NCBI RefSeq assembly: GCF_013408555.1
Contig: NZ_JACBZN010000001.1
Coordinates: 1,116,001 to 1,180,000, forward strand
DNA: 64,000 bases
Direction of reading: 5' to 3'
DNA from: Aeromicrobium tamlense
Lineage (GTDB): Bacteria; Actinomycetota; Actinomycetes; Propionibacteriales; Nocardioidaceae
A program made the translations under genes and the position numbers. The notes beneath the pieces are model-generated. The model had not been told where the DNA came from. It saw nothing but the letters and a program-made list of their open reading frames with translations, and searched no databases. Positions 9,063-15,846 of this stretch are shown piece after piece; position 1 is the first letter of the stretch; each line of letters opens with the position of its first letter.

Positions 9063-9247
9063 CGTGCATTCCTCCCTTCCTGCGGTGCTGTGCTGGTGAT
9101 GTCGGTGCGGGCCAGGTGGCCCAGGAACTTGAGTCGGAACGCGCGCAGACAGCTGCGGCACTCCCACTCGCCGTGCGTCTCGCCGTGAGGACGCAGGTCC
9201 TCGTCGGCGCAGTACGGGCACGAATAGGGGACGAGGCGTTCACTCAT
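9059..9247 (-). CDS. Small CxxC protein of the sulfite operon (CysX-like)
   Basis: A 62-residue protein with two CxxC pairs, CPYC near residue 10 and CRSC near residue 31, giving a zinc-ribbon or rubredoxin-like knuckle, then a basic segment and a tail. It overlaps its neighbours on both sides by ATGA. A small protein in the same operon position (CysX, between cysI and cysH) is known in Corynebacterium as a putative electron carrier; equivalence here is an inference from size, cysteines and position. An upstream in-frame ATG at 9271 exists, but 9247 exactly overlaps the previous stop. Confidence 0.65.
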   Translation of the reverse strand: MSERLVPYSCPYCADEDLRPHGETHGEWECRSCLRAFRLKFLGHLARTDITSTAPQEGRNAR

Positions 9248-9330
9248 CGCGACACCGCCTCGAAGAAGCAACGGTCCGGCGATGTGGCGACTCGTGATGC
9301 TGAAAGGTTCGCTCGCTGGCGCTCGCTCAT
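9244..9330 (-). CDS. 28-residue ORF bridging sulfite reductase and CxxC gene
   Basis: A 28-codon reading frame whose ATG overlaps the sulfite-reductase stop (ATGA at 9327-9330) and whose TGA overlaps the ATG of the next gene (9244-9247). It is polar and arginine-rich with one cysteine near residue 21 and begins MSERQRANLS. Perfect coupling on both sides suggests that it is translated, perhaps only to hand ribosomes downstream. No family is recognised. It may be a real micropeptide or the remnant of a larger gene. Confidence 0.45.
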   Translation of the reverse strand: MSERQRANLSASRVATSPDRCFFEAVSR

Positions 9331-11003
9331 CGCAAGACCTCCTCGTCGGCCCGGGCGACCCACGCGGCGAAGGACTCGCCGTCCTCGCGGTTCGCCAGGT
9401 AGGTGCGCGAGAGCTTCTCGACGTAGTCGGGCAGCTCGTCGCCGGTGACCTTGTGGGCGCGCAGCTTGCGGCCGAACCCGGCGTCGAGGCCGAGCGCGCC
9501 GCCGAGGTGGACCTGGAAGCCCTCGACCTGCTGGCCGTCCTCGTTCAGGACGAGCTGGCCCTTGAGGCCGATGTCGGCGGTCTGGATCCGTGCGCAGGAG
9601 TTCGGGCAGCCGTTGACGTTGACCGTGATCGGCGTGTCGAGCTCGGGGACGCGCTGCTCCAGCTCGTCGATGAGCGCCGCGGCGCGGTCCTTGGTGTTGA
9701 CGATCGCGAGCTTGCAGTACTCGATGCCGGTGCAGGCCATCGTGTGCTGGCGCCACTGCGACGGACGCGCGTGCAGGCCGAGCTCGGCGAGCGCCGCGAC
9801 GAGCGACTCGACGCGGTCCTCCTCGACGTCGAGGACGACGATCTTCTGCATCGGCGTCAGCGCGACGCGGGCGGAGCCATGGGCCTCGACGACGTCGGCG
9901 AGCCGCTGGAGCAGCGGACCGGAGATGCGTCCCACCGTGGTGGCGGCGCCGACGTAGAAGCGTCCGTCGACCTGGCGGTGCACGCCCACGTGGTCGACCG
10001 GGGTGTCGGGGACCGCGGGAGCGTCGAGGTCGATCAACGGGCGCCCGAGGTACTTCGTCTCGAGGACCTCGCGGAACTTCTCGATGCCCCAGTCCTGGAC
10101 GAGGAACTTCAGTCGGGCACGCGAGCGCAGCCGGCGGTAGCCGTAGTCGCGGAAGATGCTGACGACGCCCTCCCACACCTCGGGGACCTCGTCGAGCGGC
10201 ACCCAAGCGCCCAGGCGCAGGGCCAGGTGCGGGTTGGTGGACAGGCCGCCGCCGACCCAGACGTCGAAGCCGGGCCCGTGCTCGGGGTGGACCGCGCCGA
10301 CGAACGCGACGTCGTTGATCTGCGGGACGACGTCGTGGCCGGGGTGGCCGCTGATCGCGGTCTTGAACTTGCGGGGCAGGTTCGAGAAGGCCTGGTCGCC
10401 GATGTAGCGGCTCTCGATCGCGTCGATCGCGGGACGGCCGTCGATCAGCTCGTCCGCCGAGACGCCGGCGACCGGGCTGCCCATGATGACGCGGGGGCAG
10501 TCGCCGCAGGCCTCCTGCGTGGACAGGCCGACCGACTCGAGGCGCTGCCAGATCGTGGGGACGTCGCGGACGTCGATCCAGTGGAACTGGATGTTCTGGC
10601 GGTCGGTGACGTCGGCCGAGCCGCGGCCGAAGTCGACCGAGACGTCGGCGATCGCGCGCAACTGCTCGAGCGAGAGCTGACCGCCGTCGATGCGCACGCG
10701 CATCATGAAGTAGGAGTCGTCGAGCTCCTCGGGCTCGAGCGTGGCGGTCTTGCCGCCGTCGATGCCGGCCTTGCGCTGGGTGTAGAGGCCCCACCAGCGG
10801 AACCGGCCGCGCAGGTCGCCGCCGTCGATGCTCTCGAAGCCCCGGTGCGCGTAGATGTTCTCGATGCGGGCGCGCACGTTGAGCGGGTTGTCGTCCTTCT
10901 TGGACTGCTCGTTGGCGTTGAGGGGCTCGCGGTAGCCCAGGGCCCACTGGCCCTCGCCCTTACGGCGGCGGGGACGTGCGGGTGCTGCGGGGGAGGAAGA
11001 CAT
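9327..11003 (-). CDS. nirA: Ferredoxin-dependent sulfite reductase (NirA type)
   Basis: Six-electron reduction of sulfite to sulfide with siroheme and a 4Fe-4S cluster. In 558 residues the cluster cysteines are in ACTGIEYC (C424, C430) and GCPNSC (C466, C470). Y74 and C166 align in spacing with the Tyr-Cys crosslink known in Mycobacterium tuberculosis NirA (Tyr69-Cys161). Nitrite reductases share the fold; sulfite is favoured by the downstream chelatase, the CxxC gene and the upstream Cys leader peptide. A cysH gene, often next to nirA, is absent here. Confidence 0.92.
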   Translation of the reverse strand: MSSSPAAPARPRRRKGEGQWALGYREPLNANEQSKKDDNPLNVRARIENIYAHRGFESIDGGDLRGRFRWWGLYTQRKAGIDGGKTATLEPEELDDSYFMMRVRIDGGQLSLEQLRAIADVSVDFGRGSADVTDRQNIQFHWIDVRDVPTIWQRLESVGLSTQEACGDCPRVIMGSPVAGVSADELIDGRPAIDAIESRYIGDQAFSNLPRKFKTAISGHPGHDVVPQINDVAFVGAVHPEHGPGFDVWVGGGLSTNPHLALRLGAWVPLDEVPEVWEGVVSIFRDYGYRRLRSRARLKFLVQDWGIEKFREVLETKYLGRPLIDLDAPAVPDTPVDHVGVHRQVDGRFYVGAATTVGRISGPLLQRLADVVEAHGSARVALTPMQKIVVLDVEEDRVESLVAALAELGLHARPSQWRQHTMACTGIEYCKLAIVNTKDRAAALIDELEQRVPELDTPITVNVNGCPNSCARIQTADIGLKGQLVLNEDGQQVEGFQVHLGGALGLDAGFGRKLRAHKVTGDELPDYVEKLSRTYLANREDGESFAAWVARADEEVLR

Positions 11004-11075
11004 CGTTGCTCTCTGTCGCGGTGCGGGTGCGCGGGCGTCGTCGCCTCGGCGCTGAGGACTGCGGGGTGGGGCAGA

Positions 11076-11156
11076 TCAACGACACATCATGGAGCGCGCA
11101 CGACCGAGGTCGACGTGGAGTCGTTCCACGAGCCAGGTGGTCTGTGCGGCGAGCAT
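11076..11156 (-). CDS. Cys-containing leader peptide of the sulfite operon
   Basis: A 26-codon reading frame 72 bp upstream of nirA on the same strand. The peptide contains LVERLHVDLGR and a cysteine two residues from its C-terminus. This HVDLxR...C pattern is that of the actinobacterial Cys-rich leader peptides (Ms4533A family) found before sulfur-assimilation genes, where stalling or slow translation at Cys codons is thought to report cysteine supply. It is too short for routine gene finders. No strong ribosome-binding site is visible. The regulatory role is inferred from family and position. Confidence 0.8.
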   Translation of the reverse strand: MLAAQTTWLVERLHVDLGRARSMMCR

Positions 11157-11230
11157 GCAGACAGTCTGTCCAGTGAGACGGTGGTCCAACAAACGGACGT
11201 CTCAAATGATGGAACCATCGTCCGCATGGC
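11157..11230 (-). promoter_or_regulatory. Repeat-rich upstream region of the sulfite operon
   Basis: Just upstream of the leader peptide are three short inverted repeats: GACAG-T-CTGTC (11160-11170), GAGACG...CGTCTC with inner TCC/GGA (11175-11203), and GATGG-AA-CCATC (11208-11219). Their density and position fit regulator binding sites at the operon promoter. No regulator can be named; the XRE gene about 190 bp away on the other strand is a candidate. Confidence 0.45.
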
Positions 11231-11362
11231 GAGACTCGCGAAAGCGAAGCGCCGAATTTCCAGGCTGAATTGATGTCGCGATTCAGCCGAGCCTGCGCGT
11301 GACGCACGTCTCACTCCAGCCCACGGTACCGCGAGGCGGGTGCAAGGTGCTGAGCGAACATT

Positions 11363-11396
11363 GCACGGGTGCTATGGACAGGCATAGCACGCGTGC
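11363..11396. promoter_or_regulatory. Long inverted repeat upstream of XRE gene
   Basis: Arms of 14 bp, GCACGGGTGCTATG (11363-11376) and CATAGCACGCGTGC (11383-11396), pair with one mismatch around a 6-bp spacer. The inner 8 bp (GTGCTATG/CATAGCAC) are perfect. It ends 14 bp before the XRE start codon, as expected for an autoregulatory operator. Confidence 0.6.
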
Positions 11397-11410
11397 GATA
11401 CGGTCCCGGC

Positions 11411-11665
11411 ATGCGAGGACCGATCGAGCACGACGACTTCTACGAGGGCATCGCCCGACAGGTGGTCGAGCAGCGCACCGTGCGCCGCCTGTCCCAGCGC
11501 GAGCTGGCCGACCTGTGCGGCACCACCCAGTCGGCGATCGCCCGCTTCGAGACCGGCTCACGGCCGCCGAAGCTCGACACCCTGCTGCGGATCGCCGCGG
11601 CCCTCGACTGCGAGCTGGACGTTACGTTCCGCCCGCGCACCCGTCCCATGAAGGAGTCCCGATGA
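11411..11665 (+). CDS. XRE-family helix-turn-helix regulator
   Basis: An 84-residue, single-domain DNA-binding protein. The HTH spans about residues 17-70 and includes LSQRELADLCGTTQSAIARFETG, a standard XRE helix-turn-helix, and LLRIAAALDCELDV. ATG at 11411 starts right after a long inverted repeat. The stop overlaps the start of the next gene (ATGA), so the regulator and the zinc-ribbon membrane protein are co-expressed. Likely targets are its own promoter and perhaps the divergent sulfite operon. It could also be an antitoxin, but the neighbour does not look like a toxin. Confidence 0.85.
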   Translation: MRGPIEHDDFYEGIARQVVEQRTVRRLSQRELADLCGTTQSAIARFETGSRPPKLDTLLRIAAALDCELDVTFRPRTRPMKESR

Positions 11666-12567
11666 GCACCCGCGTCAACACCGAGGAGATCGAGTCCACG
11701 CGCAGCGAGCGGCTGCTGGCGGTCCTGCTCGCGGCCTTCCTGCTGGTCGGCACGGTGTGGTTCTACGTGAAGGTCCCGGCGTGGGTCGACGACGCGATGC
11801 CGTCGGTCGACGACTCCGCGGTGGTCCGGGCCGAGGACCGGCAGCAGGAGACGGCCGACGCCCGCTGGGACGCCGAGACCGCCCGCGACGAGGCGCTCGT
11901 CCAGCTCGACCTCGAGCGTGAGGAGTACAAGGTCGCCCTGCAGGAGGGTGAGGGCGTGCAGGCCGCGCGTGCCGAGTACGAGCAGGCCCAGGGCGAGCAC
12001 GAGCGCGCTGACGCCGCCCTGACGACGGCCACCGAGCAGGCGAGCACGGCCGAGAAGGCCGCCGTCGAGGCACGCGAGGACTACGACCGGGAGAACCGCT
12101 CCGGGCTCAAGGCGTGGCTGGTCGCGGGCATCCGCCTCGCGTTCGTCGCGGCCTGGACCGTCGGCGCCTACCAGCTGATGGCGCGGCTGCGGCGGCGCGA
12201 CTCGCGCTATCTCACGCTGGCGTTCGCGGGCGCCGCCGTCGGCGCGGTGATGGCGCTGGTCTTCGCGATCGACTACGTCACCGACTACATCGACCCGCTC
12301 GATCTCGGGCCGTTCGTGCTGTCAGCCCTCGGCGTCGCGGCCACGGTGGTGGCGTTCCGTGTCCTGCAGAGGTACCTCGCGGCGCGGCTGCCCGGGCGGC
12401 GGGTGCGCAAGGGGGAGTGCCCGTTCTGCGGCTTCCCGCACCAGGACGCCGGGATGCCGGGCGCCCACTGTGCCGGCTGCGGCCGCGAGGTCGTGGGCGA
12501 GTGCTCCACGTGCGGGGCACCCCGCCGCGTCGGCTCGCCGCACTGCGTGTCGTGCGGGGCCGCCTGA
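11662..12567 (+). CDS. Membrane protein with coiled coil and C-terminal zinc ribbons
   Basis: A 301-residue protein of unknown function. Order: hydrophobic segment 18-37, charged alanine/glutamate-rich coiled coil about 52-142, three hydrophobic segments near 150-174, 184-205 and 213-230, then a cytosol-type tail with four CxxC knuckles (C253/C256, C270/C273, C281/C284, C295/C298) forming two zinc ribbons. The coiled coil lies between membrane segments, so it and the zinc tail are probably on opposite or the same sides depending on topology. Coupled to the XRE regulator by a 4-bp overlap. A sensor or scaffold role is possible. Confidence 0.7.
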   Translation: MSTRVNTEEIESTRSERLLAVLLAAFLLVGTVWFYVKVPAWVDDAMPSVDDSAVVRAEDRQQETADARWDAETARDEALVQLDLEREEYKVALQEGEGVQAARAEYEQAQGEHERADAALTTATEQASTAEKAAVEAREDYDRENRSGLKAWLVAGIRLAFVAAWTVGAYQLMARLRRRDSRYLTLAFAGAAVGAVMALVFAIDYVTDYIDPLDLGPFVLSALGVAATVVAFRVLQRYLAARLPGRRVRKGECPFCGFPHQDAGMPGAHCAGCGREVVGECSTCGAPRRVGSPHCVSCGAA

Positions 12568-12581
12568 TCAGGCCAGGCGGC
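12559..12581. terminator. Hairpin across two convergent stop codons
   Basis: GCCGCCTG (12559-12566) and CAGGCGGC (12574-12581) form a perfect 8-bp stem with a 7-nt loop covering the stop codons of the zinc-ribbon gene and the YbaK gene. There is no T-run. Confidence 0.4.
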
Positions 12582-13041
12582 TCACGGTGACCCACGCGGA
12601 GGCGCCGGACAGGACCTCCAGCTCGGCAGGCGTCAGCTCGATCGCCGAGTCGGCGCTGCCGACGGCGGGGAACACCGTGTCGAAGCGCTTCAACGACGTG
12701 TCGAGGAACACGGTGGCGCTCTCGGGGTTCGCGAACGGGCAGACGCCGCCCACGGGGTGACCCGTGAGCGCCTCGACCTCGTCGGCCTTGAGCATCGTGG
12801 CCTTGCGGCCGAAGCGGGCCTTGAACGCGGCGTTGTCGGTGCGGGCGTCCCCGGCCATCACGACCAGGATGCAGGTCTCGGGGGAGTCGCCGCGGAAGGA
12901 CAGGGTCTTGGCGATCCGGGCCGGCTCGACGCCGAACGCCGCGGCGGCCTCGGCCACGGTGGCACTGGATCCGTCGGTGCGGCGGATGGCGCCGCCGCGG
13001 CCGTGCTCGCTCAGGAACTCCTGCACGCTCTCGATCGACAT
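12568..13041 (-). CDS. YbaK/EbsC-type aminoacyl-tRNA deacylase
   Basis: A 157-residue editing domain protein that hydrolyses mischarged tRNA (Cys-tRNAPro or Ala-tRNAPro in characterised relatives). The fold is seen in FGVEPARIAKTLSFRG, the catalytic-lysine strand region, LKADEVEALTGHPVGGVCPF (the conserved GHPVGGVxP loop) and LDTSLKRFDTVFPAVGS. It stands alone, convergent with the zinc-ribbon gene. Substrate preference cannot be read from the sequence. Confidence 0.9.
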   Translation of the reverse strand: MSIESVQEFLSEHGRGGAIRRTDGSSATVAEAAAAFGVEPARIAKTLSFRGDSPETCILVVMAGDARTDNAAFKARFGRKATMLKADEVEALTGHPVGGVCPFANPESATVFLDTSLKRFDTVFPAVGSADSAIELTPAELEVLSGASAWVTVSRLA

Positions 13042-13063
13042 GGCTCGATCCTGCCCGACGGCG

Positions 13064-13822
13064 TCAGACGCGGGGGAAGCGGTCGGCGAGGTCGGAGTTC
13101 TGCAGGACCTGGTCGCGCAGGAAGCGGCTGCCGTCGTTGTTGGGGTGGATGCCGTCGGGTGCCTGGGCCAGGGTCAGGGACTCGGTGTCCACCCACGAGA
13201 AGCCGTAGCGCTCGGCCGCGGCCTGCACGATCGGGCGGATGATGCGGCCCTTACGCGCTTTCGTGGTGCCCCAGGGCGTCATGACGTAGACCTCGGCGCG
13301 GGGATGACCGAGCTCGTCCCAGACGCCGGCGAGCTCGGCGAAGAAGCCGTCGGTCGCCCGCTCGATCTCGGTGCGGGTGGCCTCCACGACGCGACCGTCG
13401 CGCGTGCAGCGGCGCCAGTCGTTGCGGCCGCCCTCGATCATGAGGATGCGCGGGTCGACGGCGCGCACCGTGTCGAGGCGGGCCTTAAAGCGGGTGTGCG
13501 CGCAGCTGCTGCTGCGCGAGAGGAAGCCGGTGCCGCCCATCGCGTCGAGCTGCGGCTCGAGGCCCAGGTCGGTGGCGAGCATGGCCCACCAGCCGGGATA
13601 GCGGCTGTGGCGGTCGCCGTAGTAGGAGGAGTACGAGTCGCCGATGACGAGCATCGTCTCGGGCTGCGCCGGCACGGTGACCGGGGCGACTGTCGGGCTG
13701 GCCGCGGGCGTCGTGGACGGCGAGGCCGCTCCGGCGCCGGTGACGAGGGCGATCAGGGTGCCGGCGATGGCCAGGGCCACGAGTCCGAGGCGCCGCCAGG
13801 GCAAGTGAGCACGGCTCGTCAC
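13064..13822 (-). CDS. Secreted SGNH/GDSL hydrolase
   Basis: A 252-residue esterase- or acyltransferase-like protein. After an N-terminal hydrophobic signal (about residues 12-32) and a threonine/proline linker, the SGNH blocks are complete: nucleophile in MLVIGDSYSSYYG, block II glycine in MGGTGFLSRS, block III in EGGRND, and block V in PDGIHPN with the Asp/His pair. It probably acts on cell-envelope or extracellular esters; the substrate is unknown. A second SGNH-like protein is encoded at 17922. A single gene with its own promoter. Confidence 0.85.
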   Translation of the reverse strand: MTSRAHLPWRRLGLVALAIAGTLIALVTGAGAASPSTTPAASPTVAPVTVPAQPETMLVIGDSYSSYYGDRHSRYPGWWAMLATDLGLEPQLDAMGGTGFLSRSSSCAHTRFKARLDTVRAVDPRILMIEGGRNDWRRCTRDGRVVEATRTEIERATDGFFAELAGVWDELGHPRAEVYVMTPWGTTKARKGRIIRPIVQAAAERYGFSWVDTESLTLAQAPDGIHPNNDGSRFLRDQVLQNSDLADRFPRV

Positions 13823-13958
13823 GCCGGTTCCTCCGAGGGTTCGTTACTGCTGAGTCAGTAGAAGATAGCGCGCCCGCCGCGTCCGATCGTGCCTCGGCAC
13901 GCGGGAGTGAGACGGCGTGTCGTCACTGGGGGGCCGGATCCGCGACGAGGTCGCGAAA

Positions 13959-13990
13959 GGGCCCCGGAGATTGTCACATGCCGGGGGCCC
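13959..13990 (-). terminator. Probable terminator after VanZ gene
   Basis: GGGCCCCGG (13959-13967) pairs with CCGGGGGCCC (13981-13990), with one bulged base, around a 13-nt loop. On the minus strand it is followed by TTTC and lies 22 bp beyond the VanZ stop. Confidence 0.55.
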
Positions 13991-14011
13991 CGCCCTCGAA
14001 TCGCGACGGGG

Positions 14012-14548
14012 TCAGTGCCAGCTGAACCGTTGCACCAGCACGTCGACCCGCGTGAGCCGTGACAGCGCCGTGAGGAGACCGAAGCCGAGCAGCGCTCCCG
14101 CGACGTTGAAGAGGAGGTCGTTCACGTCGGCGACGTGGCCGCCGTGGAAGAGGTGCGCCGCGACGTACTGGGACACCTCGATCGCGAGGCTGAACGCCGC
14201 TCCCACGACCAGGACGCGCCGCCAGGACGCACCCGCCACGAGCAGCGGGACGAGCACCCCGACCGGCAGGAACACGACGATGTTCATCACCGCGTCGGCG
14301 AGCTCGTAGTCCACGAGGGGCACGGTGGACAGCGACGCGTGCCAGGGGCGGTCGCCGCCGGGCATGTCCAGGTAGATCGGGAACACGGTGTTCGCCACGA
14401 CTCCGGCGGCGTAGACGCAGAGCACGAGCGCGACCGACGCCCGCGGCGCCGTGAGCTGCTCCCGACGGTGCAGGACCCACAGCAGGACGAGGAGGACGAC
14501 AGCCGCGAGGGGCACGACCACGGGCAGCACGGGGACCTCGCCGAACAC
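14012..14548 (-). CDS. VanZ-family membrane protein
   Basis: A 178-residue integral membrane protein with about five hydrophobic segments. The VanZ signature region is DAVMNIVVFLPVGVLVPLL and SLAIEVSQY, with DVNDLLFNVAGALLGF near the C-terminus. VanZ proteins are linked to teicoplanin resistance in enterococci, but most actinobacterial members are of unknown role; nothing here points to glycopeptide resistance. It lies upstream of no clear partner and after the tRNA cluster on the same strand, separated from it by a terminator. Confidence 0.85.
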   Translation of the reverse strand: MFGEVPVLPVVVPLAAVVLLVLLWVLHRREQLTAPRASVALVLCVYAAGVVANTVFPIYLDMPGGDRPWHASLSTVPLVDYELADAVMNIVVFLPVGVLVPLLVAGASWRRVLVVGAAFSLAIEVSQYVAAHLFHGGHVADVNDLLFNVAGALLGFGLLTALSRLTRVDVLVQRFSWH

Positions 14549-14588
14549 TCGGTGTCGCTCCTCCCGTGGGGACCAGCCCTGAACATGC

Positions 14589-14616
14589 GAGAACCCCCGG
14601 TCTCCCGGGGGTTCTC
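14589..14616 (-). terminator. Terminator of the Gly-Cys-Val tRNA cluster
   Basis: A perfect 12-bp stem (GAGAACCCCCGG / CCGGGGGTTCTC) with a 4-nt loop, seven bases past the 3' end of tRNA-Val on the minus strand. Confidence 0.75.
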
Positions 14617-14622
14617 AGTGGG

Positions 14623-14694
14623 TGGGCGATACTGGGTTTGAACCAGTGACCTCTTCCGTGTCAGGGAAGCGCGCTACCGCTGCGCCAATCGCCC
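14623..14694 (-). tRNA. tRNA-Val (anticodon GAC)
   Basis: 72 nt; acceptor GGGCGAT pairs with ATCGCCC, the anticodon stem CTTCC/GGAAG encloses loop CTGACAC with anticodon GAC, and the T-arm contains GGTTCAAACCC. CCA is not encoded. It differs at only six positions from the tRNA-Val(CAC) gene at 17082, which lies in the opposite orientation. Confidence 0.97.
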
Positions 14695-14715
14695 GTGGTG
14701 ATGCAGTTTTCAGCG

Positions 14716-14786
14716 AGGTGGGTACGGGATTTGAACCCGTGTAAACGGATTTGCAGTCCGTTGCCTCGCCTCTCGGCCAACCCACC
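14716..14786 (-). tRNA. tRNA-Cys (anticodon GCA)
   Basis: 71 nt; acceptor GGTGGGT/ACCCACC, discriminator U, anticodon stem ACGGA/TCCGT with GCA, T-arm GGGTTCAAATCCC. Middle gene of a three-tRNA cluster on the minus strand. Discriminator U73 is the usual Cys identity element. Confidence 0.97.
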
Positions 14787-14814
14787 GCAGATGGGTCCGG
14801 CGAGACCCTCTCCG

Positions 14815-14886
14815 AGCGGATGACGGGATTCGAACCCGCGACCCTCACCTTGGCAAGGTGATGCTCTACCACTGAGCCACATCCGC
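14815..14886 (-). tRNA. tRNA-Gly (anticodon GCC)
   Basis: 72 nt; acceptor GCGGATG/CATCCGC, anticodon loop TTGCCAA giving GCC, T-arm GGGTTCGAATCCC. First gene of the Gly-Cys-Val cluster on the minus strand; the promoter must lie in the 81 bp before the divergent aminotransferase gene. Confidence 0.97.
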
Positions 14887-14967
14887 GCTGGCCGCGTTAC
14901 CGGCCGAGAAGAAACATTAGCCGATGGTCGTGGCGCACTCAAAACCGGGTCGGCCTACAGTCGAGTC

Positions 14968-15801
14968 ATGAAGGCGTGGATCAACGGCGAGGTGCTGGAA
15001 TCACCGGACGAACCGGTCCTGAGTGTGCTCGATCACGGGCTCGTCGTGGGCGACGGAGTGTTCGAGACGGCCGCCGTGATCGACGGCGAGCCGTTCGCGA
15101 TGACGCGTCACCTCGACCGCCTGGTGACGTCCGCCGAAGGTCTCGGGATCGGCCGACCCGACGTCGGGGCGCTCCGCGAGGGGATCACGGCGACGATCGA
15201 CGGCCAGGAGCTCGCGTTCGGACGCATCCGCATCACGGTGACCTCGGGGAAGGGCCCGCTGGGCTCGCCGCGGGGGAGCAGTGGCCTCACGCACGTCGTG
15301 GTCACCGAGCCGGCCGAGCGCCCGCCCGCCGTCAGCCGGATCGCGACCGTGCCGTGGACGCGCAACGAGCGGAGCGCGCTGGCCGGACTCAAGACCACGT
15401 CGTACGCCGAGAACGCCAAGATGGTCGAGTACGCGAAGGCGCGCGGCGCCTCGGAGGCCGTCATGGCGAACACGCGTGGCCACCTCTGCGAAGGCACCGG
15501 CTCGAACGTGATGTACGTGCTGGACGGGCAGGTCGTCACGCCGACCCTGCACTCGGGCTGTCTCGCCGGAATCACGCGTGCGCTGGCCATCGAGTGGCTC
15601 TCCGGCGAGCTGGACGTAGTCGAGCGCGACGCGCCGCTGGAGGTCCTCTTCGACGCCGACGAGGTGATGCTCGTGGGGACCACACGCACGATCCAGGCGA
15701 TCAGTCAAGTGGACGACCGCGAGCTGCCCGCACCCGGCCCGATCACCCAGCGCGCGCAGGAGATCTGGCGTGCTCGGGAGGCCGAGTCGACCGACCCGTG
15801 A
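14968..15801 (+). CDS. PLP-dependent class IV enzyme (aminodeoxychorismate lyase-like)
   Basis: A 277-residue fold-type IV PLP enzyme. Seen: N-terminal INGEVLESPDEPVLSVLDHGLVVGDGVFET, the PLP-binding lysine in AGLKTTSYAENAKMVEYAK, and the cofactor-contact region LCEGTGSNVMYV. The short length and the LDHGLVVGDGVFET start are typical of 4-amino-4-deoxychorismate lyase (PabC, folate synthesis), but D-amino-acid and branched-chain aminotransferases share the fold. No other folate gene is adjacent, so the name is a best guess. ATG at 14968; transcribed away from the tRNA cluster. Confidence 0.82.
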   Translation: MKAWINGEVLESPDEPVLSVLDHGLVVGDGVFETAAVIDGEPFAMTRHLDRLVTSAEGLGIGRPDVGALREGITATIDGQELAFGRIRITVTSGKGPLGSPRGSSGLTHVVVTEPAERPPAVSRIATVPWTRNERSALAGLKTTSYAENAKMVEYAKARGASEAVMANTRGHLCEGTGSNVMYVLDGQVVTPTLHSGCLAGITRALAIEWLSGELDVVERDAPLEVLFDADEVMLVGTTRTIQAISQVDDRELPAPGPITQRAQEIWRAREAESTDP

Positions 15802-15846
15802 CGACGCCCTGACCCGGTGTCGGTGGTCGTCCCTAGTGTCGATTCC

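Noticed and set aside
9059..9247. CxxC small protein considered as a ferredoxin for sulfite reductase
   Set aside because: Only four cysteines in two CxxC pairs with no proline-rich CxxCxxC cluster motif; zinc ribbon or CysX-like is more likely.
9282..11273. Long plus-strand reading frame opposite nirA (663 codons)
   Set aside because: High-GC antisense frame; the minus strand carries the complete sulfite reductase with cluster and siroheme motifs, and the plus frame shows no motif.
14589..14616. Stable hairpin near the tRNA cluster considered as a riboswitch or attachment site
   Set aside because: Simple perfect stem directly after the last tRNA, the normal form of a terminator; no duplicated tRNA 3' end is seen nearby.
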